Positions 1 to 9,530 of a stretch of 64,000 bases of DNA are shown piece after piece (position 1 is the stretch's first letter; the number at the start of each line of letters is the position of its first letter). Both the position numbers and the translations under genes were made by a program. The DNA is from JAJXZP01 sp963787185 (lineage in GTDB: Bacteria > Spirochaetota > Spirochaetia > Treponematales > Rectinemataceae). The notes under the pieces were generated by a model, which did no database searches, was not told the DNA's origin, and saw only the letters and a program-made list of their open reading frames with translations. The stretch covers positions 1-64,000 of the forward strand of contig CAWBCC010000012.1 of assembly GCA_963787185.1 (NCBI GenBank), written 5' to 3'.

Positions 1-456
1 TTATTGTGGCAACCGCACACCGCCCAGGAGTACGGGCAAGGCCAGCGGAATCTCAACGTGCCACAGGATCTGCCGAGATGTCAGTCCCATGCCCGTTGCA
101 ACTTCGAGTACTGACGGGTCAACTCCGCTGATGCCGGTGTATGTATTGCGAACGATTGGCAAGAGGGCATAGAGCGTCAGAGCTGTAATCGTCAATCTGT
201 CCGCGCGAACGCCGAGCCAGGGTATCGGCAGCAGCAGTCCGAAAAGCGCCAGACTCGGAATAGTTTGAATCACGTTATTGGTTCCGAGTATCACCGCTCG
301 CAATCTTGGATGCCTCGCCAAAAGCAAGCCCAGTGGAATGCCGATCACAATCGCAAACATCATGGACCACAGGACCAGGCGGATATGCTCCAGCGACAGC
401 GTCGTGACCTCAAGGCGATGCTTGACGACAAATTGGAGAAATGACATGCCGATCAC
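1..456 (-). CDS. Osmoprotectant ABC importer permease, 3' end disrupted
   Basis: Inner-membrane subunit of an OpuB/ProW-type glycine betaine or choline importer. Several hydrophobic segments are visible (about residues 30-50, 60-80 and 88-105). The EAA-type loop that docks on the ATPase lies near residues 119-138 (GMGLTSRQILWHVEIPLA). The GTG start overlaps the stop of the upstream ATPase gene as GTGA, so the two are translationally coupled. Family members usually continue 50-60 residues beyond the GGVR motif with another membrane segment. Here a TAA follows GGVRLPQ at the very edge of the window. Another frame at that spot reads VATI, closer to the family, so a one-base indel around positions 10-15 is likely. 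Family call is firm, substrate is inferred. Confidence 0.8.
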   Translation of the reverse strand: MIGMSFLQFVVKHRLEVTTLSLEHIRLVLWSMMFAIVIGIPLGLLLARHPRLRAVILGTNNVIQTIPSLALFGLLLPIPWLGVRADRLTITALTLYALLPIVRNTYTGISGVDPSVLEVATGMGLTSRQILWHVEIPLALPVLLGGVRLPQ

Positions 457-1220
457 TCGTTCAACAATTGGGAACCAGAGCGGTAGATCTCAACATAAGC
501 CTTCACGTTTTCATTCGATGACCTGACAAACTCTCCTGGCGTAAAAACTCCGGCCGATGCTCCGCCGTCCATGAGCACAATGCGATCCCCCAGCAGGAGA
601 GCCTCGGTTACGTCATGCGTGACCAACACAACCGTGGTGCCGAGGCGCTGCTGGAGCAGTTTGAACTCCCGTTGCATCTCCGCCCGGGTCAAGGGATCGA
701 GCGCCCCGAAGGGTTCATCCATCAGCAGAATCGGCGGGTCGGCGGCGAGGGCGCGCGCCAGTCCAACCCGCTGCCGCTGGCCGCCGGAAAGTTCGTGAGG
801 GTAGCGTCTGGCAAACTGCTCGTAGGGCAACCCCACCAGCGAAAGTATCTCGGTGGTCCGTTGTTCCATGCGGCGTTTGTCCCAGCCTTCCATCTTCGGA
901 ATCAGCGCCGCGTTGCCTGCCACCGTGTAATGCGGAAACAGCCCGACCTCCTGAACCGCATATCCAATTCTGCGGCGCAATTGAATGAGATTCCATTGCT
1001 GCGTGGTGCAGCCTTCCACACGGACTTCTCCCCGCGTTGGCGAAAGCAGGCAGTTGATAAGCTTGAGGGTCGTGGTTTTACCGGAGCCGCTTCTGCCCAG
1101 CAGAATCACAATTTCATGCGAACGGATTTCCAGATTGAGGTCAGAGATGACGGCGCGAGCTCCGTTAACGGCATAATCGACGTGGACGAATTCGATGGCA
1201 ATGCCTGATCGATCCTTCAT
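453..1220 (-). CDS. Osmoprotectant ABC importer ATP-binding protein
   Basis: ATPase subunit of the same OpuB/ProV-like importer. The 255-residue protein shows Walker A GRSGSGKTT (about residue 42), the Q-loop region YAVQEVGLF, the signature LSGGQRQR (about 143), Walker B ILLMDEPF, and the switch histidine in LVTHDVTEA. The segment ending VEIYRSG after the nucleotide domain is short, and no CBS domain is seen, so this resembles the shorter OpuBA/OpuCA-like form. It is the first gene of the pair. No substrate-binding protein is visible in the window, and it may lie beyond position 1. Confidence 0.9.
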   Translation of the reverse strand: MKDRSGIAIEFVHVDYAVNGARAVISDLNLEIRSHEIVILLGRSGSGKTTTLKLINCLLSPTRGEVRVEGCTTQQWNLIQLRRRIGYAVQEVGLFPHYTVAGNAALIPKMEGWDKRRMEQRTTEILSLVGLPYEQFARRYPHELSGGQRQRVGLARALAADPPILLMDEPFGALDPLTRAEMQREFKLLQQRLGTTVVLVTHDVTEALLLGDRIVLMDGGASAGVFTPGEFVRSSNENVKAYVEIYRSGSQLLNE

Positions 1221-1519
1221 CGCTTATCGCCCGGCTACGCCCATAATCCCGCGCTCCCAGAGACTCTCAACCTGGTTAAGATGGGACACCCGCCCGCGGG
1301 GATGGTCCGGCAGCGGGACCGAAACCCGGAAATCGCACTGCAGAAAAAACAACACGGCGCACCGAGGAGAGCAGCCAATAGCTGCTACTCAGATTCAGAG
1401 CTTCGGCTGTGGACAAAGAGTCGGGAGATTGCCGCCTCCGGTCAGCGGCAACCCGCGCGGCAGGCCGTGATTCCTAAGCAAGCACGCCAGCGGCCGGGGA
1501 TCGGACGGAAGCCAACGTC
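1221..1519. other. Divergent intergenic region between ABC importer and moeA
   Basis: This 299-base non-coding stretch separates two genes transcribed away from each other and so should hold both promoters. I found no strong -35/-10 pair, riboswitch-like fold or repeat. The short open frames in it have no recognisable domains. Confidence 0.5.
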
Positions 1520-2734
1520 ATGCCTACATTTGAGGAAGCACGCCGCATCATTCTGAAAGATGTCACGCCGCTGGGCGCAGAGCGTGTGGAACTTCTCGGT
1601 TCGCTGTCCAGGGTGCTGGCCGAAGATGTTATCGCACCCTGGGACCTGCCCTCATTCACTAACTCCGCGATGGATGGTTACGCGGTACAAGCGGCGGATT
1701 GCCAGGATTCGAGGGCTCTGCCGATTATCGATTATGTCCCCGCGGGACGGCAGGCCACGAAGGCAGTGATGCCGGGGACGGCCATCAAGATTATGACCGG
1801 AGCACCGCTCCCCGACGGCGCCGACAGCATTGTGCCCATCGAGCACGCAACCGAATCCGCCGGCACCGTGCGCGTCATGCAACCGGTCGAACTGCACCAG
1901 TACGTGCGTTTTCGAGGAGAAGACGTGCGCCAAGGCGAGACTATTCTCGCCGCTGGCACGCTTGTCCGTCCCTATGAAATCAACTTACTCGCCACCTTCG
2001 GTAAAGAGCATGTGACGGTGGTGCGCAGAGCGAGAGTCGCGATCGTTGCTACCGGGGACGAATTGATTGCGTTGGGCGAAACCCCGTCGATTGGGAAGAT
2101 CGTGAATAGCAATTCCTATTCTCTGGCGGCGGCAATCACCAGCGCGGGTGCCATTCCTGTGCTGATGGGGATCGCGCGCGACGACCTGGGCAGCCATCGC
2201 GAGAAGCTGGCCGAAGGACTGAAGGCCGATGTGCTGATCACCTCTGCAGGAGTTTCGATGGGAGACCGCGACCTGGTGCGCGAGGTGCTCGAAAAACTCG
2301 GCGTGGAGATCGTTTTTTGGCGGGTGAAAGTAAAGCCCGGGAAAGCGCTGGCATTCGGCAGAAAGCAAGGCAGGCTGGTCTTCGCACTTCCGGGAAATCC
2401 AGTCTCGGCGATGCTGACCTTTGAGGAGTTTGTGGCTCCTGCGCTGTTGAAGATGATGGGACACGGGCACACTGTAAAACCGTTGTTTCCGGCGGTGCTG
2501 CAGAGCGAACTGAAAAAGAAAGCGGGCCAGACCCATCTGGTGCGTGTGCGGCTGGAATACCTCGGTGGAAAGTACCTGGCGTGGAGCGCCGGAAAACAGG
2601 ACACGGGCCTATTGAAAACCATGTTGCAGGCCAACGCCCTCGCCGTGCTTCCGGAAGATCGCGAAACCTTCGCGGCAGGCGAAGAAATTCAAGTCCATCT
2701 GCTCGACGGGAGCGTAGGCATGACCGCGCTGTAG
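1520..2734 (+). CDS. moeA: Molybdopterin molybdenumtransferase MoeA
   Basis: Cytoplasmic enzyme that inserts molybdate into adenylylated molybdopterin in the last step of molybdenum cofactor synthesis. The length (404 residues) is normal. The N-terminal region has the MoeA signature SFTNSAMDGYAV (about residues 43-54) and the GADSIVPIE segment. The central MoCF domain contains VAIVATGDEL, TSAGVSMGDRDLV and FALPGNPVSAM, which bind the pterin, and the C-terminal beta domain follows. It stands alone here with no other moa/moe gene adjacent. The reading frame is intact, unlike several neighbours. Confidence 0.96.
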   Translation: MPTFEEARRIILKDVTPLGAERVELLGSLSRVLAEDVIAPWDLPSFTNSAMDGYAVQAADCQDSRALPIIDYVPAGRQATKAVMPGTAIKIMTGAPLPDGADSIVPIEHATESAGTVRVMQPVELHQYVRFRGEDVRQGETILAAGTLVRPYEINLLATFGKEHVTVVRRARVAIVATGDELIALGETPSIGKIVNSNSYSLAAAITSAGAIPVLMGIARDDLGSHREKLAEGLKADVLITSAGVSMGDRDLVREVLEKLGVEIVFWRVKVKPGKALAFGRKQGRLVFALPGNPVSAMLTFEEFVAPALLKMMGHGHTVKPLFPAVLQSELKKKAGQTHLVRVRLEYLGGKYLAWSAGKQDTGLLKTMLQANALAVLPEDRETFAAGEEIQVHLLDGSVGMTAL

Positions 2735-2871
2735 CCCCGCCAGATTCACTGCGGAACTGTGGCCAAAGCTTTTCTTAGCTCACCGCGGATATCGCACAGG
2801 AGCTCAAACTGCTCCTGTGCGTACCCCTTTTCACTTCAGGTGATGACTCTGGATCGATCAACTCCGGATGC

Positions 2872-4319
2872 CTAGCAATCGGACCCAAAGTCCTTTTCGA
2901 AAGCCTCCGCAAGTCTGGCACCCCAGTTATTCTTAGGCTTGAGGCGGCCGCCGAAGAAGCGCAGAATGGGCGGCTCCTCGCAGAATTCAAGGCCGCCGAT
3001 CATGTCGCGATGGTGGTGCAGCCACTTGAGCCGATCGGTGGCGTACTCGAAGTGCGACATGGTAAACACGCGCCGCGGCACTGCCAGGCGCAGAAGTTCG
3101 AGATCGGAAGGCACGTCATTGCCCTCCTCGTCGCGGTCCATCGATAGCGTTCCGCGTTCCATGCCACGAATGCCCGAGGCGATATATGCCGCAGCCGCCA
3201 ACGCTCCGGCGGGATAATCGGTTTGCGGCACGTGCGGGAGAAAGCGCGAGGCGTCAAGATGGCAAGCCAAACCACCCGGAGGCGTGACGACAGGAACGCC
3301 GTTTGACATGAGCCGGCAGGCGAAGTATTTGATCGCATCGGCCGAGGAGCCGGCAATCTCAAGCTCCGTCATTTCGCAGATGCCGACCGCCATGGCCTCA
3401 ATTTCTTTGGAGGACATTCCTCCGTAGGTATAAAACCCTTCATACACCGGGAGCCACGGCCGGATGGCTTCATACAGATCTTTGCGGTTGGTCGCGATGA
3501 GACCGCCACGCACGCAGCAGCTCTTGCGCCCTGAGAGATAACAAAGATCAGCCACTTCCATGATCTCGCGGATAATCTCCTTGAATTGAGGCGTTGGCAT
3601 ATTCCGGCTCGCGCTGGCGAATGAAATAGGCGTTTTCTGAAATCAGGCTGGCATCCACCACCAGCGGAATCCCAAGCGGCGCGATAAGGTCCTTCACTTC
3701 ATGCAGGTTGGCCAGCGAGAACGGCTGCCCGCCGATCAGGTTGGTGGTCGCTTCCATGCGCACGAAGGGTATGTTCGCAACCCCATGCTTATCGATCGCC
3801 TCCTTAAGGCGGCCAAGGTCCATGTTGCCCTTGAACGGAGAGGAGCTCTGAGTATTGAGCGCTTCCGTCCCGAACAGCTCCAGAACGGTTCCACCCATCA
3901 GATTGAAATGTGCTTTCGTGGTGGTGAAGTGGTAGTTCATCGGCACAAAGCTGCCGGGTTTGACGAAGGTCTTGGCGAGCAGGTGCTCGGCCGCGCGCCC
4001 CTGGTGTACCGGCAGAAGATACTCGTAACCAAAAATCTCTTTCACCGAGTCCAGCAGCTTATAAAAGCTCTCCGAGCCGGCGTAAGCGTCATCGGACTGC
4101 AGCATGGCCGCCTGCTGATTGTCGGTCATGGCATTGGTGCCGCTATCGGTCAACATGTCCAGGAAAATGTCGCGGGTACGGAGAAGGAAAGTATTGTAGC
4201 CCGCTTCTTCCATTGCCTGGAGACGCTCGCGAGCTGGGAGCCAATCGGACCTTCTGCACAATGCGAATCTTGTGCATTTCGATAGGAATTTCAGAACCAT
4301 TGGATAGACGAATGCTCAT
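2872..4319 (-). pseudogene. tnaA: Tryptophanase, interrupted by two frameshifts
   Basis: PLP lyase of the tryptophanase / tyrosine phenol-lyase family, which splits tryptophan to indole, pyruvate and ammonia. The protein is spread over three frames. The N-terminus (EIPIEMHKIRIVQKVRL) starts from the ATG at 4319. It shifts near 4245 into the main part (QAMEEAGYN, LTDSGTNAMTDNQ, PVHQGRAAEHLL, PMNYHFTTTKAH). It shifts again near 3600 into the C-terminal part with the Schiff-base lysine region YLSGRKSCCVRGG and the ending HLDASRFLPH...FFGGRL. No domain is missing, so either recent decay or sequencing indels are possible. Four other indels in this 9.6 kb favour sequence error. Tyrosine phenol-lyase is the alternative family member. 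Confidence 0.85.
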
Positions 4320-4450
4320 CGCTGAACCAACCAAATAAGAGGGATTTTGAACGGACGAGTTGATGATTACACGGGAAGGGTGCCGGGGCAATCACCAAGC
4401 ATGGATCACGAGTAAAAATCCGTACTCTAGGACGACCCATAGTGAGCAGA

Positions 4451-5257
4451 TCACTGGTCTGGCCCAGCCTGACGGCAGGTCTGCGTGAGCTCTTTGAGAC
4501 CGTGACGGCGGCCTACATCCTTGCCAGTGGCGTGGCGTGGAGCAACCAGGCGAAGGGCGGCAAGAAGTCCCGCGAAGTACAACTGCACGCTGACCGAGCC
4601 GTCTGCGGGAATTTCCTTCCGGTAGAGCTGCCACGCAAAACCAGCGGCGAGCAGAAGCAACATCACCTGCCCGCTCCACCAGAACAGCAGCCCGGTAAAG
4701 ACGAGCAGACTGGCACGTCCCACCTTGTCGAGCGGCGGGACCGCCCCGGCGCCATCCAGCATCCACACTGGAATTAGGTTGAGCAGATTGAGCCACGCAC
4801 CAGTGTGGGCCAACGCGGCCCAGAGAGGATTTCCGGTCTGCCAGAAAAGGGCGGCGGCCACCAATGCCGCGAGCAACCCGGCAGCAGGCCCGGCGAGCGC
4901 GACAAAAGCACGCGCTTCGGTGGAGACGCCAAGCGCCTGCCACTTAACGTAGGCTCCGAGGCCAGGAAGAAAGACCGGCATCTCGGCCGGGAGACCGCGT
5001 CGCTTGACCTCGGCGAAGTGTCCCATCTCATGGATCATGATCATGACCGCAAAGCCGATGCCGAACCAGGCGCCATAGAGCGCCCAGTAAATTCCAAGAA
5101 ACGCGGCGAAGCTGAAGAGAAACTTGAGCTTGAAGAGCGCGAACAGGAGTGATTTACCCTTGGCCAGCAAGACGGCGAGCGGAGCCAGCGGCCCGAGGCG
5201 CTTGGCCCAGGGATGAGGAGGCTTCTCCGGCGCGGGTTTCTGTTCAGGCTGCAGCAA
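4451..5257 (-). CDS. Site-2-protease-like membrane metalloprotease (M50)
   Basis: Multi-pass intramembrane zinc protease. The zinc motif HEMGHF lies in the second hydrophobic segment, and the distal metal-ligand motif appears as MLDGAGAVPPL, a variant of the usual LDGG. Hydrophobic helices cover most of the protein after a proline-rich N-terminus (PEQKPAPEKPPHP). Start choice is weak: a TTG at 5257 is the first in-frame candidate after the stop of the upstream zinc-ribbon gene. An ATG in another frame (MTP...) would fit if one base were missing, which is plausible given the other frameshifts nearby. Substrate unknown. Confidence 0.75.
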   Translation of the reverse strand: MLQPEQKPAPEKPPHPWAKRLGPLAPLAVLLAKGKSLLFALFKLKFLFSFAAFLGIYWALYGAWFGIGFAVMIMIHEMGHFAEVKRRGLPAEMPVFLPGLGAYVKWQALGVSTEARAFVALAGPAAGLLAALVAAALFWQTGNPLWAALAHTGAWLNLLNLIPVWMLDGAGAVPPLDKVGRASLLVFTGLLFWWSGQVMLLLLAAGFAWQLYRKEIPADGSVSVQLYFAGLLAALRLVAPRHATGKDVGRRHGLKELTQTCRQAGPDQ

Positions 5258-5267
5258 GGGGTCATCG

Positions 5268-5492
5268 CTAGTGCATTCCGCAGCCGCCACCGCCGCAGGA
5301 GCCTTCCGGCATCCCGCAAGGCATGTTGGGAACGCTGCCGGAGGATTTATCCGTGCCATGCGCGGCAAAGGTGGAGAGCTGCTGCTCCAACTCCGTGCTC
5401 TTGCATGCCGGGCACTCGGACTGCTTGGAACCGTAGACGATGGCTTCGAACTTATTGCCGCAACCCTTGCAGATGTATTCAAAAATCGGCAT
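5268..5492 (-). CDS. FmdB-family zinc ribbon protein
   Basis: Small 74-residue protein of the FmdB regulatory-protein family. It begins MPIFEYICKGCGNKFE and has two CxxC knuckles (CKGC and CPAC) for one zinc, then a low-complexity tail rich in Gly and Cys (GSCGGGGCGMH). An AGGAGG ribosome site sits 6 bases before the ATG and fixes the start. It lies directly upstream of the protease gene with a 10-base gap, so the two are probably co-transcribed. Biological role of the family is poorly defined. Confidence 0.85.
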   Translation of the reverse strand: MPIFEYICKGCGNKFEAIVYGSKQSECPACKSTELEQQLSTFAAHGTDKSSGSVPNMPCGMPEGSCGGGGCGMH

Positions 5493-5589
5493 CACGACCT
5501 CCTGAGCACCGCCGCACGACGGCCGAGGCCACCCGCGACGGCGAAACTGATACATTCATTATACGGGTGCATCTCGCCCACAAAGAACC

Positions 5590-6628
5590 ATGCCCGGCAC
5601 AGAAATCTCCCGCCCCTCGAATTTTTCACCCATCGCCAATGATTTTGTGCCGCGCCGCTTTTTGCGCGGAGGCAATGCCCAGACCATTGCCGGAAATTTC
5701 ATGAAGCGCGCCAACGGCTTGCCGGAGCCTGAGGAGCGGCTCTTCCAGATCGAACAGGACGTACAAATCTTGTGCCATTGCCACTGGCAGCCGGAGCGGC
5801 AGAAGCCGCTGACCATGATGATCGTGCACGGACTGGAGGGTTCGAGCAATTCGCAATACGTGATTGGAACCGGCAGCCGTGCCTGGGCGCGAGGCTGGAA
5901 CGTCGTGCGGATGAACATCCGGGGTTGCGGCGGGACCGAGCATCTTTCCTCGACGCTCTATCACTCCGGTCTCTCGCAGGACGTGGAAAAGCTGGTGGCC
6001 GGAATGATTGCGAGCGACGGATTACAGCGCGTGGCGCTGGTGGGATTCTCCATGGGCGGCAACCAGGTGTTGCGCGCCGTCGGGCAGTGGGGCACGAACG
6101 CTCCGCCAGAGCTGATTGCCGCCGCAACGGTTTCCCCAGCCTGCGACCTGGCAATTTCATCGGACCGGATTCATGCGGCGGCGAACTCGATGTACGAGTG
6201 GTGGTTTCTGCTTTCTCTGCGCCGGAGCTTTCGCCGCAAATCCAAGCTTTGGCCGGGCTTGTACGATCCTGCGTTGCTGAAGAACGTGCACTCCGTGCGC
6301 GATTTCGATGAGCACATTACGGCGCGCTACATGGGCTTTGCCGGCGCGGCGGATTATTATGATAAGGCCAGCTCGTCGCACGTGCTCGACCGCATTGCCA
6401 TTCCGACACTGGTGATTCATTCCGACGACGACCCGTTCGTGGTGATGTCGGCGGAGAGTCAACGCAAGCTGATGGAAAATTCAAATATCACGTTTCTCCA
6501 TACCAGGCACGGCGGCCACTGCGCATTCATCGGCGAGCCCAAGCGCGGATGGCTGCGACGATGGGCGCTGGGCCGAACGCAAGGTAGTAGAATTCCTGGC
6601 GCAAGTCGAGGCCTCGAAAGCTCGCTGA
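5590..6628 (+). CDS. YheT-like alpha/beta hydrolase, frameshifted near its end
   Basis: Esterase-like hydrolase of the YheT/UPF0017 family. Visible features are RRFLRGGNAQTIAGN near the N-terminus, the oxyanion region MIVHGLEGSS, the nucleophile elbow VGFSMGGNQVL, the acid region VIHSDDDPFV and the catalytic histidine in RHGGHCAFIGE. The open frame runs on to 6804, but after GEPKRGW it no longer resembles the family. A different frame gives GCDDGRWAERKVVEFLAQVE and stops at a TGA one base before the next gene. I therefore infer a one-base indel near 6545 and a true end at 6628. Confidence 0.8.
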
Positions 6629-6629
6629 C

Positions 6630-7238
6630 ATGGAAGCGGATCACAGCCTCGAGCTTGGTCCAGCGGCACCCGCGCTGGAGATTCCCTGGAAAGATCCGGA
6701 GGGACGTCTCCACTACTTTGATCTGCGCCGCCAGCCTGACGCAATCGAGCACATCCCGGAGGCGCTGGAATTCCCTGCCCTGCGGCGTTTTCTGCTCGCC
6801 GTAAACTCGCCCCCGAGCGCCTGGCAAACGGCGAAATGCGACGTGTGGCCGGACGAAGCCGAACCTTCCGAGAACCTCTACGATGCCGAGTTTGAGCAGA
6901 GCTGCTACGTAGACCTTGTGCTCGCCGAGCGCACCGCCGCTTTGCGCGAAGACCTGCTGGTTCATCAGCTCGCGGCAAAAGAGATGGCGCATAAGCTGGG
7001 CGCAAACGAGGCGCTGGAGGCTCTCGCCGAAATCGTCGTGCGGCGCTGTTACTTCCACCGCCGCACCGATGCGGAGGAGTCCGATGCCGGATACTGCCTG
7101 ACCCTTTTCCTGACCGGCTACGGTGCAACCCCGGCGAAAGCCGCCGCATGCTGGGATCGTGCGATGGAATTTGCCACCGCCTGTGTTCTCAAATTGCAGC
7201 CCCACGAAGGCCGCGCGCAAGCCGGAGAACTCAGCTAA
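6630..7238 (+). CDS. Conserved hypothetical protein, 202 aa
   Basis: I do not recognise the family. The protein is soluble, acidic and helix-rich, with the phrase WKDPEGRLHYFDLR near residues 20-33 and paired acidic stretches. There is no signal peptide or membrane segment. The ATG comes one base after the inferred hydrolase stop, so it is likely co-expressed with that gene. It ends just upstream of the tRNA gene. Confidence 0.6.
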   Translation: MEADHSLELGPAAPALEIPWKDPEGRLHYFDLRRQPDAIEHIPEALEFPALRRFLLAVNSPPSAWQTAKCDVWPDEAEPSENLYDAEFEQSCYVDLVLAERTAALREDLLVHQLAAKEMAHKLGANEALEALAEIVVRRCYFHRRTDAEESDAGYCLTLFLTGYGATPAKAAACWDRAMEFATACVLKLQPHEGRAQAGELS

Positions 7239-7268
7239 AATAGAAGCGAGCGCCAGCTCAACCGATGT

Positions 7269-7345
7269 GGGAGCGTAGCTCAGTTGGATAGAGCATCTGC
7301 CTTCTAAGCAGAGGGTCGCAGGTTCGAATCCTGCCGCTCCTACCA
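7269..7345 (+). tRNA. tRNA-Arg (anticodon TCT), with encoded CCA
   Basis: A complete cloverleaf can be drawn. Acceptor GGGAGCG pairs with CGCTCCT (first pair G-T), D-arm GCTCAGTTGGATAGAGC, anticodon stem TCTGC/GCAGA around loop CTTCTAA, T-arm with GGTTCGAATCC, and 3' ACCA. The integrase gene ends 10 bases downstream and points toward the tRNA. This is the usual arrangement when a tRNA 3' end serves as the attachment site of an integrative element. Confidence 0.97.
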
Positions 7346-7355
7346 TTAAATTCAA

Positions 7356-8630
7356 TCAGTTAGCACGCTTGAGCGCAACACCTTGTGCCGATACCGGGGA
7401 ATTTACCGGGGACTCAGCTTCAAAACTGGCATTCTTAGCAGGTATCCGGCTGATTTTTTCCACCGCTCCCCGCAGCTCTTCCATTCCGAAGTGACCATAA
7501 CTCGCTGCCATCTTTGCCATCGTTCCGGCAGACCATCCAACGATCTTCGCAATGATCGGCAGAGGCACGCGGGCGGCAATCATGCGACTCACTGCCGAGT
7601 GCCGAAGATCATGAAACCGGACTCCGCTCAAACCTGCGGGCAGCTCATCCAATTCGATCTTGCACGACTCACAGACGAACCCCTTTTCCCCTTCCGGTTT
7701 CTCTTCCAGCTTCCCGCCTTCGCAAGCAGGGCAATGCCGTTGTGTGCGCCTCTTGGCCGCTTCCCATGCTTCCTTCACATCGCCAATCGGGTTTGTGGGG
7801 TCTGTGGAGTACACTTTGGCGTCGAACGAGTCGCCCGCCGCTCCCGCCTTCTCAGCCGGAAAAACGTAGTGCTCTGGCAGCCGATTCGGGAACTGCTGCG
7901 CCCAAAACTTCAACGATTCGATGGCCCGCTGATTCAAGGGAACTATCCGGCCCGTTCCCGATGGCGTCTTGTCCTTGCCGAACTGGAGACAACGGTTGGC
8001 AAAGTCGATATTGCTCCATTGCAGCGTACGGATTGTGTTGTACCGTGCCCCCGTTTCGAGCGCAAGCAAAACGAACGGGGACAAAATCCGCGACCGTGAC
8101 TTTCCGCATTCCAGCAGCAGGGCGGATTCTTCTCTATCGGTCAAAGCGCGTCCAGCGTCTTGCCTCTCAGGGAGCATTCGCACATCCGTTTGAATTCTCG
8201 CCCATGTTCCGTGCTTCCGCATGATCTGGCGTAGCGTGCTGACTTCGATGTTGACCGTTCGCGGTGACGCACTCTCCGCAATCCGTGTTTCCTGATACTG
8301 CGCAATATCGCGTGAGTCTATGTCAACCAGCAGCTTTTTGCCGAGCACGGGGAGAATGTGCCCGATGCTCGTTTTCTGAATCAGGTACATCTTCGGGGAC
8401 CAAGCTGTTTTCTTGGCCTTCAACCATTCTTCCGCCGCAACCGAGAACAAGTGCGGTTGCTGATATTTCTTGATTCCCGCCGTCCCCATTTCCAATTCTT
8501 GCCGCCGCTTGTCCTCAATCTTCTTTGCCAGAGTCTTTGAGCGCGTCCCTGTGCTCTCCCGGATGCGCTGCCCGTGGAATAGAAAATCCATCGTGTAAAC
8601 CTTGCTTCCCTGATATCGAAAGAGTGACAT
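7356..8630 (-). CDS. Tyrosine recombinase/integrase with inserted zinc ribbon
   Basis: Phage-type site-specific recombinase of 424 residues. The N-terminal region holds an arm/SAM-like core-binding domain (about 60-150). The catalytic domain shows Arg196 in TGARYNTIRTL, HDLR (His340/Arg343), Trp366 in place of the second His (GWSAGTM) and nucleophile Tyr378 in SYGHF. Between the first Arg and HxxR is an insert with Cys300, Cys303, Cys320 and Cys323 spaced as two CxxC pairs, a zinc-ribbon pattern that ordinary integrases lack. The start at 8630 follows GGGAG. Its 3' end abuts tRNA-Arg, so that tRNA is the likely attachment site. Confidence 0.9.
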   Translation of the reverse strand: MSLFRYQGSKVYTMDFLFHGQRIRESTGTRSKTLAKKIEDKRRQELEMGTAGIKKYQQPHLFSVAAEEWLKAKKTAWSPKMYLIQKTSIGHILPVLGKKLLVDIDSRDIAQYQETRIAESASPRTVNIEVSTLRQIMRKHGTWARIQTDVRMLPERQDAGRALTDREESALLLECGKSRSRILSPFVLLALETGARYNTIRTLQWSNIDFANRCLQFGKDKTPSGTGRIVPLNQRAIESLKFWAQQFPNRLPEHYVFPAEKAGAAGDSFDAKVYSTDPTNPIGDVKEAWEAAKRRTQRHCPACEGGKLEEKPEGEKGFVCESCKIELDELPAGLSGVRFHDLRHSAVSRMIAARVPLPIIAKIVGWSAGTMAKMAASYGHFGMEELRGAVEKISRIPAKNASFEAESPVNSPVSAQGVALKRAN

Positions 8631-9473
8631 GGCTATTTTCTCCCTTCGGTACTTCCGTGCTTCTCTTTGCCGCGCTCCGCAGCGCGCCTTTTTTTTGCCA
8701 AGCGCGCCCTGTTGCCCGATGTGCGCAATCCGGCGAGCAGTATTTCCGCGTGTGCGCAGTCTCGGACCGAAACACCTTCCGGCACTCCTTGCAGCAGATA
8801 ATCGGGTGCTGTGTGAATTCGTCGTACCAGACCATCCAGTGAAGCGCATTCTGAAGATCAGGAATGTTCCAACCGGCTTCGATGTGGCGGTGATTGCGGT
8901 CACGTCGGCAGACTAGATGCGCCCCTAGAGGGCCAACCGGCAATTTCTCAATCACATGATCCGTAGCAACTCGAATGGAGCGGAGATTCGCGCCTTCGAT
9001 CCACTCCGGAATGCTTCCTGTAACGTGAAATTCATTTCGCAGTGCCAGAAGCGAATTCGACTCAACCACCTCAACCGGGAAACTACGAACGGTTGCGTAT
9101 TCCGCCTCAACGAATTCAAGCAACGCTTCGCGCTCGCCTTCGGCACGTCTGAACGCGGCCAGCAGATCGAAAATTGCACGGAACCACTGTTGCACCGCAC
9201 GGCACGCTCCAAGCTGAGGAACATCATGCCGGAGGTCTCCGGGTTCACGAAAGGGGGACCCCAGGCACGTATGAATGCGATTAAATCCTGTTCTGTTTTT
9301 GCATTGGCGAACCGGATGTGAGGATCGTACTTGTACGCCTCAACTAACCCGTAGCTCTGGCTGTAGTCCAGCGTGCAATGCAGCACATCGCCCCGAAGTA
9401 TCACGTCTCGGCAGCGCGGCCAGCTACCCGCCACAATCGCGTTGATATGATGTTGTACTTTCGTATCAACCAT
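8515..9473 (-). pseudogene. Zinc-finger protein gene split by a frameshift
   Basis: Two open frames appear to be one gene. The N-terminal part (from MVDTKVQHHINAI) runs through YKYDPHIRFANAKTEQDL to about 9205. The C-terminal part (QQWFRAIFDLLAAFRRAE) continues in another frame and ends with a treble-clef-like motif CCKECRKVF...RKYCSPDC, resembling CGNR-type zinc fingers. The join region is GC-repetitive (GTGCGGTGC), a likely indel site. The end overlaps the integrase start by about 116 bases. Function is unknown. Similar genes sit beside integrases in integrated elements, so it is probably cargo of the element that begins at tRNA-Arg. Confidence 0.55.
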
Positions 9474-9530
9474 AAACAAGGCGAGAATAGTCGCGTTGAA
9501 GGCAGTAGTCAAGCGTTATCGGGAGGGAAA

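Noticed and set aside
6459..7355. 298-residue open frame on the - strand beginning GAAGFEPATLCLEGRCS
   Set aside because: That start is the well-known false peptide read from the reverse strand of a tRNA gene; the rest is antisense to the hydrolase and hypothetical genes.
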